Positions 1-7,432 of a stretch of DNA of 13,078 nucleotides are shown here, one piece after another. The stretch's first letter is position 1, and the number at the start of each line of letters is the position of its first letter. A program made the position numbers and the translations under genes. The stretch comes from Dehalococcoidales bacterium (GTDB lineage Bacteria > Chloroflexota > Dehalococcoidia > Dehalococcoidales > RBG-16-60-22): positions 1-13,078 of the forward strand of contig DAOVRI010000028.1 of assembly GCA_030628245.1 (NCBI GenBank), written 5' to 3'. The notes beneath the pieces were generated by a model. That model saw only the letters and a program-made list of their open reading frames with translations. It had not been told where the DNA came from and did no database searches.

Positions 1-1263
1 CTGACCCTCGAAGATGCCAGAGAGATGGCGCGCCGTTTTGAAGCTGCCAAAAACATCGATTTTATAGATTTGAGTTTAGCCACCTTTTACAACCTCTACC
101 TCGTAGGCGCCTCCATGCACTCCCCGCTGGGGTACACGATTCCCCTGTCCGCCGGTATTAAAGAGGTGGTCGGCCTGCCGGTTTTCTGCACGGGACGGAT
201 TAACGACCCCGTCATGGCGGAAAGGGTGCTGGCCGACGGTCAGGCCGATATGATTGGCATGGTGCGCGCGCAGATATGCGACCCCGAAATGGCCAATAAA
301 GCCAGAGAGGGACGACTGGAAGAAATTCGCTATTGTGTTGCCGATAACCAGGGCTGCTACGGCCGTGTCGGCCTTAATCAGACTATCGGCTGTATCCAGA
401 ATCCGAACGTCGGCCTTGAAAAGGAACGCGGCACCGGCTCCATCAAATCCGCTCCTATTAAGAAAAAGGTGCTGATTGTCGGCGGGGGGCCGGCAGGACT
501 GCGTGCCGCCGAGATTGCCGCCCGGCGCGGCCACAGGGTAACACTATACGAGAAGGCCGATAAACTGGGAGGCCAGATTAACATCGCTGCCCTGGGGGCG
601 GGGCGGGAAGAAATCGGGGCGATTATCCGCAACGAGGAAAACCAGCTCAAGCTCCTGCCGGTGGAAATCGTCCTGAACAAAGAGGTCACCGCCGAATTCG
701 TTATGGAGCAGAAACCGGACGTGGTGATTATCGCCACGGGGTCGGTGCCCAAGGAGTGCCCGCTACCAGGCGCGGACGGCCCGCATATCTTCAACGTCTG
801 GCAGGCGCTTCTGAACGAGAAGGATGTCGGCGAGAGAGTCCTCTTCATCGACAATGACGGTCATCACCAGGCTACGGCTACCGCCGAGCTCCTCGCCGAC
901 CGGGGCCGGAAAGTCCACATCGTTACTTCATCGCCGACCATCGGTTCCGAGCTAGGGCCGCCGCAGGACTCGTATCTGTCCCACCAGCGCCTGGCGCAAA
1001 AAGGCGTCACCTTCACGCCCGACTTCGCCGTCGTGGAGATAAAAGGCCTTGAGGTCAACGGCCTCAACTTCTATTCCAACGAGTGGCGAACCTTCAGCGA
1101 TTACGATTCCGTGGTCTACGCCCTGGGCAACCGCGCGGAAGACGGACTCTATAAAGCCCTGAAGGGCGGAGTTAAAGAGCTTTACCGCATCGGCGACTGC
1201 GTGGCGCCGCGGAAAATAGACATGGCGATACTGGAAGGAGAAAATATCGGCCGGATGATTTAG
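1..1263 (+). CDS. FadH/Old Yellow Enzyme-family flavoprotein oxidoreductase, mycofactocin-associated type (5' partial)
   Basis: The frame is open from base 1, so the gene starts before the window; the ATG at 25 is internal. What remains is the end of the FMN TIM barrel, an Fe-S segment, and an FAD/NAD(P)-binding half as in 2,4-dienoyl-CoA reductase and trimethylamine dehydrogenase. Numbering from the ATG at 25, the barrel end shows GRIND and DMIGMVRAQICDP (about 57-87), the Fe-S segment has C104, C111 and C123, and a dinucleotide-binding motif VGGGPAGL lies at 152-159. A C-terminal GDC followed by a helix is typical of the FAD site. The usual second cluster cysteine is Asp (D107, in CVADNQGC). 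From memory, the 'mycofactocin system FadH/OYE family' oxidoreductases share this DNQGC segment, which together with mftF downstream supports the assignment. The substrate is unknown. It sits 21 bases before etfA and probably exchanges electrons with the ETF (inference). Confidence 0.85.
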   Translation: MTLEDAREMARRFEAAKNIDFIDLSLATFYNLYLVGASMHSPLGYTIPLSAGIKEVVGLPVFCTGRINDPVMAERVLADGQADMIGMVRAQICDPEMANKAREGRLEEIRYCVADNQGCYGRVGLNQTIGCIQNPNVGLEKERGTGSIKSAPIKKKVLIVGGGPAGLRAAEIAARRGHRVTLYEKADKLGGQINIAALGAGREEIGAIIRNEENQLKLLPVEIVLNKEVTAEFVMEQKPDVVIIATGSVPKECPLPGADGPHIFNVWQALLNEKDVGERVLFIDNDGHHQATATAELLADRGRKVHIVTSSPTIGSELGPPQDSYLSHQRLAQKGVTFTPDFAVVEIKGLEVNGLNFYSNEWRTFSDYDSVVYALGNRAEDGLYKALKGGVKELYRIGDCVAPRKIDMAILEGENIGRMI

Positions 1264-1284
1264 CTGGCGGGGGAAAGTGTAAAA

Positions 1285-2301
1285 GTGGCCAGGACAAGAA
1301 ATATCTGGGTACTGCCGGAGATAAACGGTAACGGCGAAGAAATCAGCCAATTGAGCCTCGGCCTTCTTACCGAGTCCAGGTATATTGCGGAAAAGGTCGG
1401 CGGCACCGTAACGGCGCTGGTGCTCGGCGACCAGACCCCGGACTATTCCAGGGTTTTCGGCCAGTACGAGGTATCCAGGGCCTATATTTTTCAGGACCCG
1501 CTTTTACAGAATTACTCGGCGGAGGTTTATGTAGAGTCTCTGCTGCCCAGAATCCAGGCGGAGAAACCGTGGCTCTTTCTCATGGGGCACACCGCCATTG
1601 GCAGAGAGCTGGCCCCCCGTCTGGCGGCGCTCCTGGAGACAGGGGTGATTTCACAGTGCGCTAAAATCGAGCTTTCCCAGCCGGAACACCCGAAATTCTA
1701 CCGCCCCGTCTATGGAGACCAGCTGTTCCAGGAGGTTATTTTTCAAACGGACAATACGATGCTGGTAACCATGGACCCGCAGTCTTTAAACGTAGCCCCT
1801 GCCGCCAGAGTGGGTAAGGTAAGGGCTTTAACTATTGAGCCGAAACTGACAGCTGAGTCGTTAAAAACCAGACATTTAGAGTACCTGCCCGCCGATTTCC
1901 AGACCGTGGACGTTGCCGATGCCGATACTGTAATCTCCGCAGGTATGGGGGCAGCCACTGACGAGCTGCTGCCTCTGGTCGAAGAGCTGGCCGGCCTCAT
2001 TGAAGGCGCTATCGGCACCACCCGTCCTGTAGTTGACGGAGGTAAAATCCCCAGGGAGCGCATGATTGGCCAGACCGGCAAGGTGGTCAGCCCGGAGTTC
2101 TACCTGGCGCTGGGCATTTCCGGGGCGACCCACCACGTCGGCGGCATCCAGGACTCAGGCAAGATTGTCGCCATTAACCGCGACCCGCAGGCGCCTATCT
2201 TCCAGAGTTCGGACGTGGGCATTACTGCCGACCTTAAAGACGTGTTACCGGTACTGATAGAAAGAATCAAGCGCGCGAGAGACAATGGCGAAATACTATG
2301 A
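1285..2301 (+). CDS. etfA: Electron transfer flavoprotein alpha subunit (FixB/EtfA)
   Basis: This is the alpha subunit of an electron transfer flavoprotein, a cytosolic FAD carrier between dehydrogenases and an ETF:quinone oxidoreductase. The N-terminal half is the nucleotide-fold domain (from IWVLPEINGNGEE). The C-terminal FAD-binding domain is clear at residues about 245-305, with TTRPVVDGG, the IGQTGKVVSPEFYLALG stretch and GISGATHHVGG, ending in AINRDPQAPIF. The usual GISGAxQH glutamine is His here. At 338 residues it is normal or slightly long for the family. The start is GTG, preceded by a purine-rich GGGGGAAAG about 10 bases upstream. It overlaps the next gene by 17 bases. Its beta partner lies three genes downstream, separated by fixC and fixX, an order unlike the usual adjacent etfBA or fixABCX. 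I infer it belongs to a mycofactocin-associated ETF. Confidence 0.92.
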   Translation: MARTRNIWVLPEINGNGEEISQLSLGLLTESRYIAEKVGGTVTALVLGDQTPDYSRVFGQYEVSRAYIFQDPLLQNYSAEVYVESLLPRIQAEKPWLFLMGHTAIGRELAPRLAALLETGVISQCAKIELSQPEHPKFYRPVYGDQLFQEVIFQTDNTMLVTMDPQSLNVAPAARVGKVRALTIEPKLTAESLKTRHLEYLPADFQTVDVADADTVISAGMGAATDELLPLVEELAGLIEGAIGTTRPVVDGGKIPRERMIGQTGKVVSPEFYLALGISGATHHVGGIQDSGKIVAINRDPQAPIFQSSDVGITADLKDVLPVLIERIKRARDNGEIL

Positions 2302-3583
2302 CGTAATAATCGTGGGAGCGGGGCCGGCCGGCAGCCTGGCGGCCCTGAAACTGGCCCGTGCCGGACTGAATGTCTGCCTGGTTGAGCGGGGCAAATACCC
2401 CGGCGCCAAGAACATGTTCGGCGGTCTGCTGCATAATACCCCCGTCCTGAATGAAATGCTGCCCGATTTCTGGGAACGGGCGCCGCTGGAAAGGCATGTC
2501 TATAAAAAGGTGCTGGCCTTCATGACCCCGGAGTCGGCCGTTTCCCTGACCTTTGAAAATGAAAATTTCGAGCAGCCGCCGTACAACGGCCACACCGTCT
2601 TCCGTCCCGCTTTCGATAGCTGGCTCGCCTCTGAAGCCGTCAGGGAAGGGGCTTTATTACTTACCGACTGCACCGCGGAAGACCTGGTTAGAAAAGACGG
2701 GAGAATCGCCGGCGTCACGGTCAAGGGCCGGGAGGGTAAGCTAAGGAGCAATATCGTTATCGCCGCCGACGGCGTCCTGTCCTTCATGGCTGAAAAAGCC
2801 GGGCTTCGTAAAGAATTTAAAGCTAAAGTCATAGGCGTGGGCATCAAGCTGCTTCTGGGTCTGCCCGAAGACACCATCAACGAAAGGTTCCACCTCGTCC
2901 GGGACGAAGGGGCGGATATCAGCTTCGTGGGGACGACCGCGAACATGCGGGGCGGCGGCTTTCTCTATACCAACCGCGAGAGTATATCCGTCGGCATGGT
3001 GGTGCACCTCGACTCCCTGAAGGCGTCGGGTAAAGCCCCGTATGACGTTCTGGACGAACTGTTGCTGCACCCGCAGGTCAGGAAGCTCATCAAGGGCGCC
3101 GTGCCGCTGGAATACTCGGCGCACCTCATCCCCGAAGGCGGGATTAAGGCCATGCCGCGAGTCTATACCGACGGCATGATGGTCGCCGGGGATGCCGCCG
3201 GACTGTGCTACACCAACGGCATCAACCTGGAAGGTATCAACCTGGCCATGACTTCCGGCGTGCTGGCCGCCGAGACAGCCATTAAAGCCCTGGAAGTCGG
3301 CGACTACACCGCCCGCACGCTCTCGTTATACAAAAAGAAGCTGGATGAAAGCTTTATCATTAAAGACATGAAGACCTTTAAAAACGCCGCCGGCATGATG
3401 CACCTGGAGCGCCTGTTCCAGACCTACCCGCAGGTCCTCGCCGGTATTATGGAAAAGCTCTACCGGGTCGAAGGCGTGCCCCGGTCGAAACTCCTGCGCC
3501 TCGCCCGTAAGGAAGCATTAAAAGAAGTAGGGCTGAAAGGCCTGGTTTCCGATGGCATCAAGATAGGCAGGGCTTTGTTATGA
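2285..3583 (+). CDS. fixC: FixC-like ETF:quinone oxidoreductase (FAD-dependent)
   Basis: This is a geranylgeranyl-reductase/ETF-QO superfamily flavoprotein that would pass electrons between ETF and quinone at the membrane face. The N-terminal FAD motif VIIVGAGPAGSLAAL begins at about residue 8 and ends with an acidic residue (VERG). The conserved second FAD motif GDAAG is at residues 302-306, followed by the family's NGINLEGINLAM segment. The length of 432 residues matches FixC, which lacks the C-terminal 4Fe-4S domain of mitochondrial ETF-QO; that role is supplied by the FixX-like gene directly after it. No transmembrane helix is evident, in keeping with peripheral membrane binding. The ATG at 2285 lies inside the end of etfA, and the stop overlaps the fixX start (ATGA), so translation is probably coupled along the operon. 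Confidence 0.9.
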   Translation: MAKYYDVIIVGAGPAGSLAALKLARAGLNVCLVERGKYPGAKNMFGGLLHNTPVLNEMLPDFWERAPLERHVYKKVLAFMTPESAVSLTFENENFEQPPYNGHTVFRPAFDSWLASEAVREGALLLTDCTAEDLVRKDGRIAGVTVKGREGKLRSNIVIAADGVLSFMAEKAGLRKEFKAKVIGVGIKLLLGLPEDTINERFHLVRDEGADISFVGTTANMRGGGFLYTNRESISVGMVVHLDSLKASGKAPYDVLDELLLHPQVRKLIKGAVPLEYSAHLIPEGGIKAMPRVYTDGMMVAGDAAGLCYTNGINLEGINLAMTSGVLAAETAIKALEVGDYTARTLSLYKKKLDESFIIKDMKTFKNAAGMMHLERLFQTYPQVLAGIMEKLYRVEGVPRSKLLRLARKEALKEVGLKGLVSDGIKIGRALL

Positions 3584-3855
3584 ATATAGAAAACCTGCAG
3601 CAACTGACGCAGTTCCAGATTGACGAGCAGCCCCACATCATCGTCAATAAGGAAATTTGTAAAACCTGTGACCACCGTGCCTGTGTCCAGTCCTGCCCGG
3701 CTAACTGCTACACGTGGGATGAAGAAACGAAGTTATTGAGCATAGTATACGAGACATGTCTTGAGTGCGGAACCTGCTATATCATCTGCGATAAAGGAGC
3801 GCTGGACTGGAGCTACCCGCGGGGCGGCTACGGAGTTTGCTTCCGGCTGACCTAG
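3580..3855 (+). CDS. fixX: FixX-like ferredoxin partner of FixC
   Basis: This is a 91-residue ferredoxin-like protein of the FixX family, the iron-sulfur companion of FixC. It contains two cysteine blocks: C27-x2-C30-x4-C35-x3-C39-Pro with an extra C43, and CLECGTC (C60, C63, C66) followed by C70. The ending YPRGGYGVCF is typical of FixX. Canonical bacterial ferredoxin folds and FixX sequences share the ECGTC block, and the protein is thought to fuse functionally with FixC to reproduce ETF-QO. The ATG shares its bases with the fixC stop codon. It is 10 bases upstream of etfB. Whether both cysteine blocks bind full clusters cannot be read from the sequence. Confidence 0.9.
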   Translation: MNIENLQQLTQFQIDEQPHIIVNKEICKTCDHRACVQSCPANCYTWDEETKLLSIVYETCLECGTCYIICDKGALDWSYPRGGYGVCFRLT

Positions 3856-3865
3856 AAGAACGGAT

Positions 3866-4756
3866 ATGAAGATTATCGTTTGTATAAAAGAGGTGGTTGA
3901 CCCTGCGCTGAGCCTGGACTTCGGCCTGAGAAACAGGGTCGTCTTCCGGGAAGGGCTGCCGCTCCGGCTGAATCCCGACGACGCCGCTGCCCTGGCCATG
4001 GCCCTGGGACTCAAGTCGACGGACGAAGGTACTCAGGTCGAAATTACCCTCATCTCCATCGGCCCGGAAAGGGTGGAGAGCTACCTCAAAAACGGGCTGG
4101 CCCTGGGGGCGGATAAGGCGATACGCATATGGGGTGAAGACTTTACGAAATTATCTTCCCACCAGAAAGCCAGATTACTGTCCGGTGCCGTATCGCTACA
4201 AGGCGCCGACCTCGTTTTTACGGGAGCCACGAGCCTGGATACCGGCAACGGGCAGGTCGGGCCTCTGATGGCAGCCTGGCTCGACTTACCCTGTGTTAAT
4301 AATGTCGTTGCACTCGAACTGGACAGAGAACAGAACAATATCAGCCTCACCAGGGACATCGGCCGGGGAGAACGGGAAAAATTGCGGTGCCCCCTACCGG
4401 CCGTTATCACAGTAAAGGGAGAGGAGAAACTGCCCTACGCTTCCCTGGACAGGCTCGTCGAGAGCAAATCCGGCGAGGTAACGCGGCTGTCTCCCGCCGA
4501 CCTGGGTATTTCCGGCGAGGAACTGCAAAATGACCCCACCCAAGTTACTGACCTCGTTTACCCCAGGCCCCGTCCGAGAAAGGTGCCGCCGCTGGACAGC
4601 TCCCTGCCGGCGTTTTACCGCATCCTGCAACTGCTGGAGGGCGGTATTTCCAAACGAAAAGGCACAATGCTTGAAGGCAGCACCGAGGAACTGGCCGAAC
4701 GACTCTTCGAGCTCCTGAAAGAAGAGGGAGTAATCAGACCGGCCACAGGTCCATGA
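3866..4756 (+). CDS. etfB: Electron transfer flavoprotein beta subunit (FixA/EtfB)
   Basis: This is the beta subunit of the ETF, partner of the etfA product at 1285-2301. It opens with MKIIVCIKEVVDP, has LNPDD at 35-39, the nucleotide-binding loop DTGNGQVGP at 125-133 followed by the conserved LDLP segment, and a typical PAVITVKGE strand. It has 296 residues, about 40 more than common EtfB, the extra being a C-terminal helix-rich tail (STEELAERLFELLKEEGV). The loop falls between the non-bifurcating NQTGQ and the bifurcating DGDTAQVGP patterns, so I cannot say whether a second FAD or AMP is bound. A start with GAA(G)AACGGAT just upstream gives a poor Shine-Dalgarno match; coupling to fixX is likely. 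Its stop overlaps the mftF start by four bases (ATGA). Confidence 0.9.
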   Translation: MKIIVCIKEVVDPALSLDFGLRNRVVFREGLPLRLNPDDAAALAMALGLKSTDEGTQVEITLISIGPERVESYLKNGLALGADKAIRIWGEDFTKLSSHQKARLLSGAVSLQGADLVFTGATSLDTGNGQVGPLMAAWLDLPCVNNVVALELDREQNNISLTRDIGRGEREKLRCPLPAVITVKGEEKLPYASLDRLVESKSGEVTRLSPADLGISGEELQNDPTQVTDLVYPRPRPRKVPPLDSSLPAFYRILQLLEGGISKRKGTMLEGSTEELAERLFELLKEEGVIRPATGP

Positions 4757-6201
4757 AAGGTTTCGGCTTTTCACTGGCGGCTAACACCTTCTTGAGAGAA
4801 GACCCTGACGGTTATTTCCTGCTTTCCCGGCTGCCCATTAAAATGCTCCGGCTGAATGAATCTCTTTACCGGCTTCTTGAGCATATTCAGGATGGGGGCG
4901 AAATAGCCGACTTCGTCAGCCGGAACCCCGGCCTTGATGAGGCGAATTTGCTCAGGGTCCTGCTATCTCTCGTTGCCAAGGGATACCTGAAACTGGAGAG
5001 TATAGCGGAAATAGACGACTTCCCTCTGGTCTCCGTTATCATACCGGTCAAAGACCAGCCAGAAGATTTAATCGAGTGCCTGCAATCGCTGGCAAATCTC
5101 AATTACCCCGGAGACCGGCTGGAAGCCATCGTGGTGGATGACGGCTCACAAAAAGAGATTTCAGGATTGATTGACTCTCCTGACGTCAGAATCATCCGTC
5201 AGGCCGAGTCGCAGGGACAGGCCGCCTGCCGGAATATCGGTGCGGAAAACGCCAGCGGTGAAATTCTAGCCTTTATTGATGCCGACTGCATGGCCGGGGA
5301 GAAATGGCTGAAGGAGCTAATTCCATTTTTTAAAACAGCTAGTGTCGGGGCGGTGGGGGGCTACGTGGACGGCTACTACAAAGAAAGCTACCTCGACCGA
5401 TACGAAGAGGTCGCTTCCTCTCTCAACATGGGTAAACGGCTCCTCCTCGAAGGCAGGACGGAATCGAGCTTCTACGTGCCCACGGCCAACATGCTGGTGA
5501 CCAGGGAAGCATTCGCAGCTGCCGGGGGTTTTAAGGCTGGCATGCACGTGGGGGAGGACGTCGATTTTTGCTGGCGCCTGAGAAATCTCGACTATACGCT
5601 CCTCTATGCCCCTTTCGGCAGCGTCGCCCACAAGCACCGCAACAAGCTCGGAAAGATGCTGCAACGCCGCAGCGATTACGGGACATCGGAGGCCGTTCTC
5701 TACCGGACTCACCGGGATAAAAGGAAGACTTTTTTAATTTCCGTTTGTTCCGGACTGTCCTTCCTGGCGTTTACCCTCGCCATCCTGCTGGTAAATGCCT
5801 GGCCGATTGCCCCGATACTCATTTTGTTCGGACTCGACCTGTGGCGCAGGTCCGCAACGCTGCTGAAATTTAATATGGAGCTCCCATTCCCGCAGGTAAT
5901 CTATTCCACCTTCAGGAGCTATCTCTCCTTCTTCTATTTCGCCCTCTTTCACCTGGTGCGTTATTACCTGATTCTGATATTCGCACTCGGCTTTCTATGG
6001 CACCCCCTGTGGGTTTTCGGCGGCCTAGCGATTATCTATACGTCCATCGTGGACTGCCGGGTGAAAAAGCCGAAACTGTCCTACCCCTTCTTTCTATTTT
6101 TCTACCTTCTAGAACACCTTGCTTACCAGGTCGGCGTTTTCCGGGGATGCTTGAAGCAGAAATATTTCGGGTCGTATATACTATCGTTTAGACATGCTTG
6201 A
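4753..6201 (+). CDS. mftF: Mycofactocin system glycosyltransferase MftF (PqqD-like domain + GT2 + membrane tail)
   Basis: MftF adds beta-1,4-linked glucose units to the premycofactocin core in mycobacteria (established for the family). Residues 1-85 form the N-terminal PqqD-like region seen in MftF, with the telling LSRLPIKMLRLNESLYRLL segment comparable to the PLRLLRL region of actinobacterial MftF. A GT-A family 2 domain follows at about 92-300: SVIIPVKDQ, DDGS (129-132), DAD (176-178) for metal and nucleotide sugar, GGF (258-260) and GEDVDFCWRL (267-276) with the catalytic ED. From about 327 there are several hydrophobic segments (roughly 327-347, 350-362, 390-433, 445-460), indicating membrane attachment. 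The length of 482 residues fits the family (about 470). It overlaps etfB by four bases and the next gene by eight. This gene is the main marker that the operon belongs to mycofactocin metabolism. Confidence 0.87.
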   Translation: MKGFGFSLAANTFLREDPDGYFLLSRLPIKMLRLNESLYRLLEHIQDGGEIADFVSRNPGLDEANLLRVLLSLVAKGYLKLESIAEIDDFPLVSVIIPVKDQPEDLIECLQSLANLNYPGDRLEAIVVDDGSQKEISGLIDSPDVRIIRQAESQGQAACRNIGAENASGEILAFIDADCMAGEKWLKELIPFFKTASVGAVGGYVDGYYKESYLDRYEEVASSLNMGKRLLLEGRTESSFYVPTANMLVTREAFAAAGGFKAGMHVGEDVDFCWRLRNLDYTLLYAPFGSVAHKHRNKLGKMLQRRSDYGTSEAVLYRTHRDKRKTFLISVCSGLSFLAFTLAILLVNAWPIAPILILFGLDLWRRSATLLKFNMELPFPQVIYSTFRSYLSFFYFALFHLVRYYLILIFALGFLWHPLWVFGGLAIIYTSIVDCRVKKPKLSYPFFLFFYLLEHLAYQVGVFRGCLKQKYFGSYILSFRHA

Positions 6202-7384
6202 TGCGAGAATGAAGAAAAGCAATGCAGGTAACTTCTACGGGACAGCCGCCGGACTAATCGGCAAAGCGCTGAGATACCGCTATGCCAGAATGAGGGCGGC
6301 CCCTTTGAAGCCCGAGGTGGTCAGCCTGGCCGTAACCAATCGGTGCAACTCCCACTGCATCATGTGCAATATGTGGAGGAGGGCTAAAGAGCAACCGGAT
6401 ATTCAATCCCTCGAACTATCTCAGAGAGAAATTATCGGTTTACTATCCCGGCCCCTCTTCTCGGAACTGGTCGAGCTCGACCTGACCGGCGGCGAACCCC
6501 ACCTGAGGGACGACCTGGTCGAGATAGCGCTGGGCATAGCCAGCCTCAAGAAAAAATTCCTGCCCCATTTGAGAAGTATCGTCATTACGTCCAACGGCCT
6601 GCTGCCCGAGAAAATAATCTCTAACTACCAAAAAATCCTGGAGGGTCTCAGGGGTACGAATATCGACCTGGTTACCGTCGCTTCCATGGATGGCATTGGC
6701 GCCACCCACGATAAAATCAGAGGGACCAAAGGCGCGTTCGACCTGGCGACCAGGACCATTGACGGACTCTTGGAGCTCAAGGGGGAATTCTCTGACTATC
6801 ACATCGGCGTCAAAACGACGGTTCTACCGGAGAATATCGATAGCCTTGATGATATCCTTGAGTTCGCCATGAAAGAGAACCTGTTTACCATCATCTCACC
6901 GGTCTTTTTCACCGAGACCAGGTTCAGAAACGCCGGTAGTAGAGAGGTATTAGAGCTGGGACCCGCCGACTACGAAAAACTATCGGACTTTTACAATCGC
7001 CGCGAGTTGAATACAAACTACTTCTATTCGAGGATACGAAGCTTTCTATCTACCGGCCAAAAAAGCTGGTCATGCACGGCCGCTTACAACTATATGTTCA
7101 TCGAGTTCGACGGGACGGTGTACCCCTGCGAATTGCTCTCCGAGTCAATCGGCAACGTGAAAAAACAGAGTCCGGAAGAAATCTGGAACAGCGCTCAAGC
7201 TCATTACTGGCGAACATGCATCGGAAAAACGGAGCAATGCCGGAATTGCATCGAGCCGGGCGCCGTCCGGTACAGCGCCTGCGCCGAGGGTTTAAGCTAT
7301 CTTAAGTTTCTATGGAAGCTCGGCAGGCGCCAGTACCAGGAGACTCTGCGCGGCGAGGGTTTTATAAAGTACCTCGATAGATGA
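6194..7384 (+). CDS. Radical SAM protein with SPASM/twitch-like auxiliary Fe-S domain, mycofactocin-cluster accessory
   Basis: This is a radical S-adenosylmethionine enzyme of 396 residues. The radical SAM cluster motif is C51-x3-C55-x2-C58 (TNRCNSHCIMCNMW), followed by LTGGEP (97-102), a S-adenosylmethionine contact, and SNG at 133-135. The C-terminal part has C294-x12-G-x4-C312, then C349-x2-C352 and C363 with C342 nearby, which matches a SPASM or shorter twitch auxiliary cluster. It does not resemble MftC, whose motif region reads VHCLSSSG, and lacks MftC's cysteine-rich tail, so I do not call it MftC. Its job is unknown: it could modify the mycofactocin peptide or sugar chain, or another product. 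The start at 6194 overlaps mftF; an ATG at 6209 (residue 6) is an alternative start. The last eight codons are echoed in frame 45 bases downstream. Confidence 0.85.
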   Translation: MLDARMKKSNAGNFYGTAAGLIGKALRYRYARMRAAPLKPEVVSLAVTNRCNSHCIMCNMWRRAKEQPDIQSLELSQREIIGLLSRPLFSELVELDLTGGEPHLRDDLVEIALGIASLKKKFLPHLRSIVITSNGLLPEKIISNYQKILEGLRGTNIDLVTVASMDGIGATHDKIRGTKGAFDLATRTIDGLLELKGEFSDYHIGVKTTVLPENIDSLDDILEFAMKENLFTIISPVFFTETRFRNAGSREVLELGPADYEKLSDFYNRRELNTNYFYSRIRSFLSTGQKSWSCTAAYNYMFIEFDGTVYPCELLSESIGNVKKQSPEEIWNSAQAHYWRTCIGKTEQCRNCIEPGAVRYSACAEGLSYLKFLWKLGRRQYQETLRGEGFIKYLDR

Positions 7385-7429
7385 ATGTCATATTACCGGA
7401 CATTCTTTACAAAATATCTCGATAGATAG
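7361..7429 (+). repeat. In-frame imperfect direct repeat of the radical SAM gene's last codons
   Basis: Bases 7361-7384 and 7406-7429 match at 19 of 24 positions, and all five differences are transitions. Both copies read as Phe-x-Lys-Tyr-Leu-Asp-Arg-stop in the same reading frame (stops TGA and TAG). The first copy is the real C-terminus of the radical SAM protein. Two of the differences in the coding part are synonymous. Between them the frame continues ATG TCA TAT TAC CGG ACA TTC, so the second copy could close a 14-codon reading frame that begins right after the TGA. Confidence 0.7.
7383..7405. terminator. Weak hairpin between convergent operons
   Basis: GAATGTC (7383-7389) and GACATTC (7399-7405) form a 7-bp stem with a 9-base loop, overlapping the radical SAM stop codon. 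On the + strand only CTTTAC follows, and on the - strand the downstream side is ATCTATC, so there is no proper U-tract. It sits where both the rightward and leftward operons end, so a role in transcription termination is plausible but not well supported. Confidence 0.35.
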
Positions 7430-7432
7430 TAA

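Noticed and set aside
378..854. A 158-codon - strand frame within the OYE-type gene
   Set aside because: Ser/Pro/Arg-rich product opposite a clear flavoprotein; a typical shadow frame in GC-rich DNA.
6194..7384. Calling the radical SAM protein MftC
   Set aside because: The motif region and the C-terminal cysteine pattern differ from MftC, and no MftA-like peptide ending in a Val-Tyr dipeptide was seen nearby.
7382..7384. TGA as selenocysteine or a reassigned codon in the radical SAM gene
   Set aside because: Several other genes here end at TGA with overlapping starts, and no SECIS-like stem was evident; normal termination is simpler.
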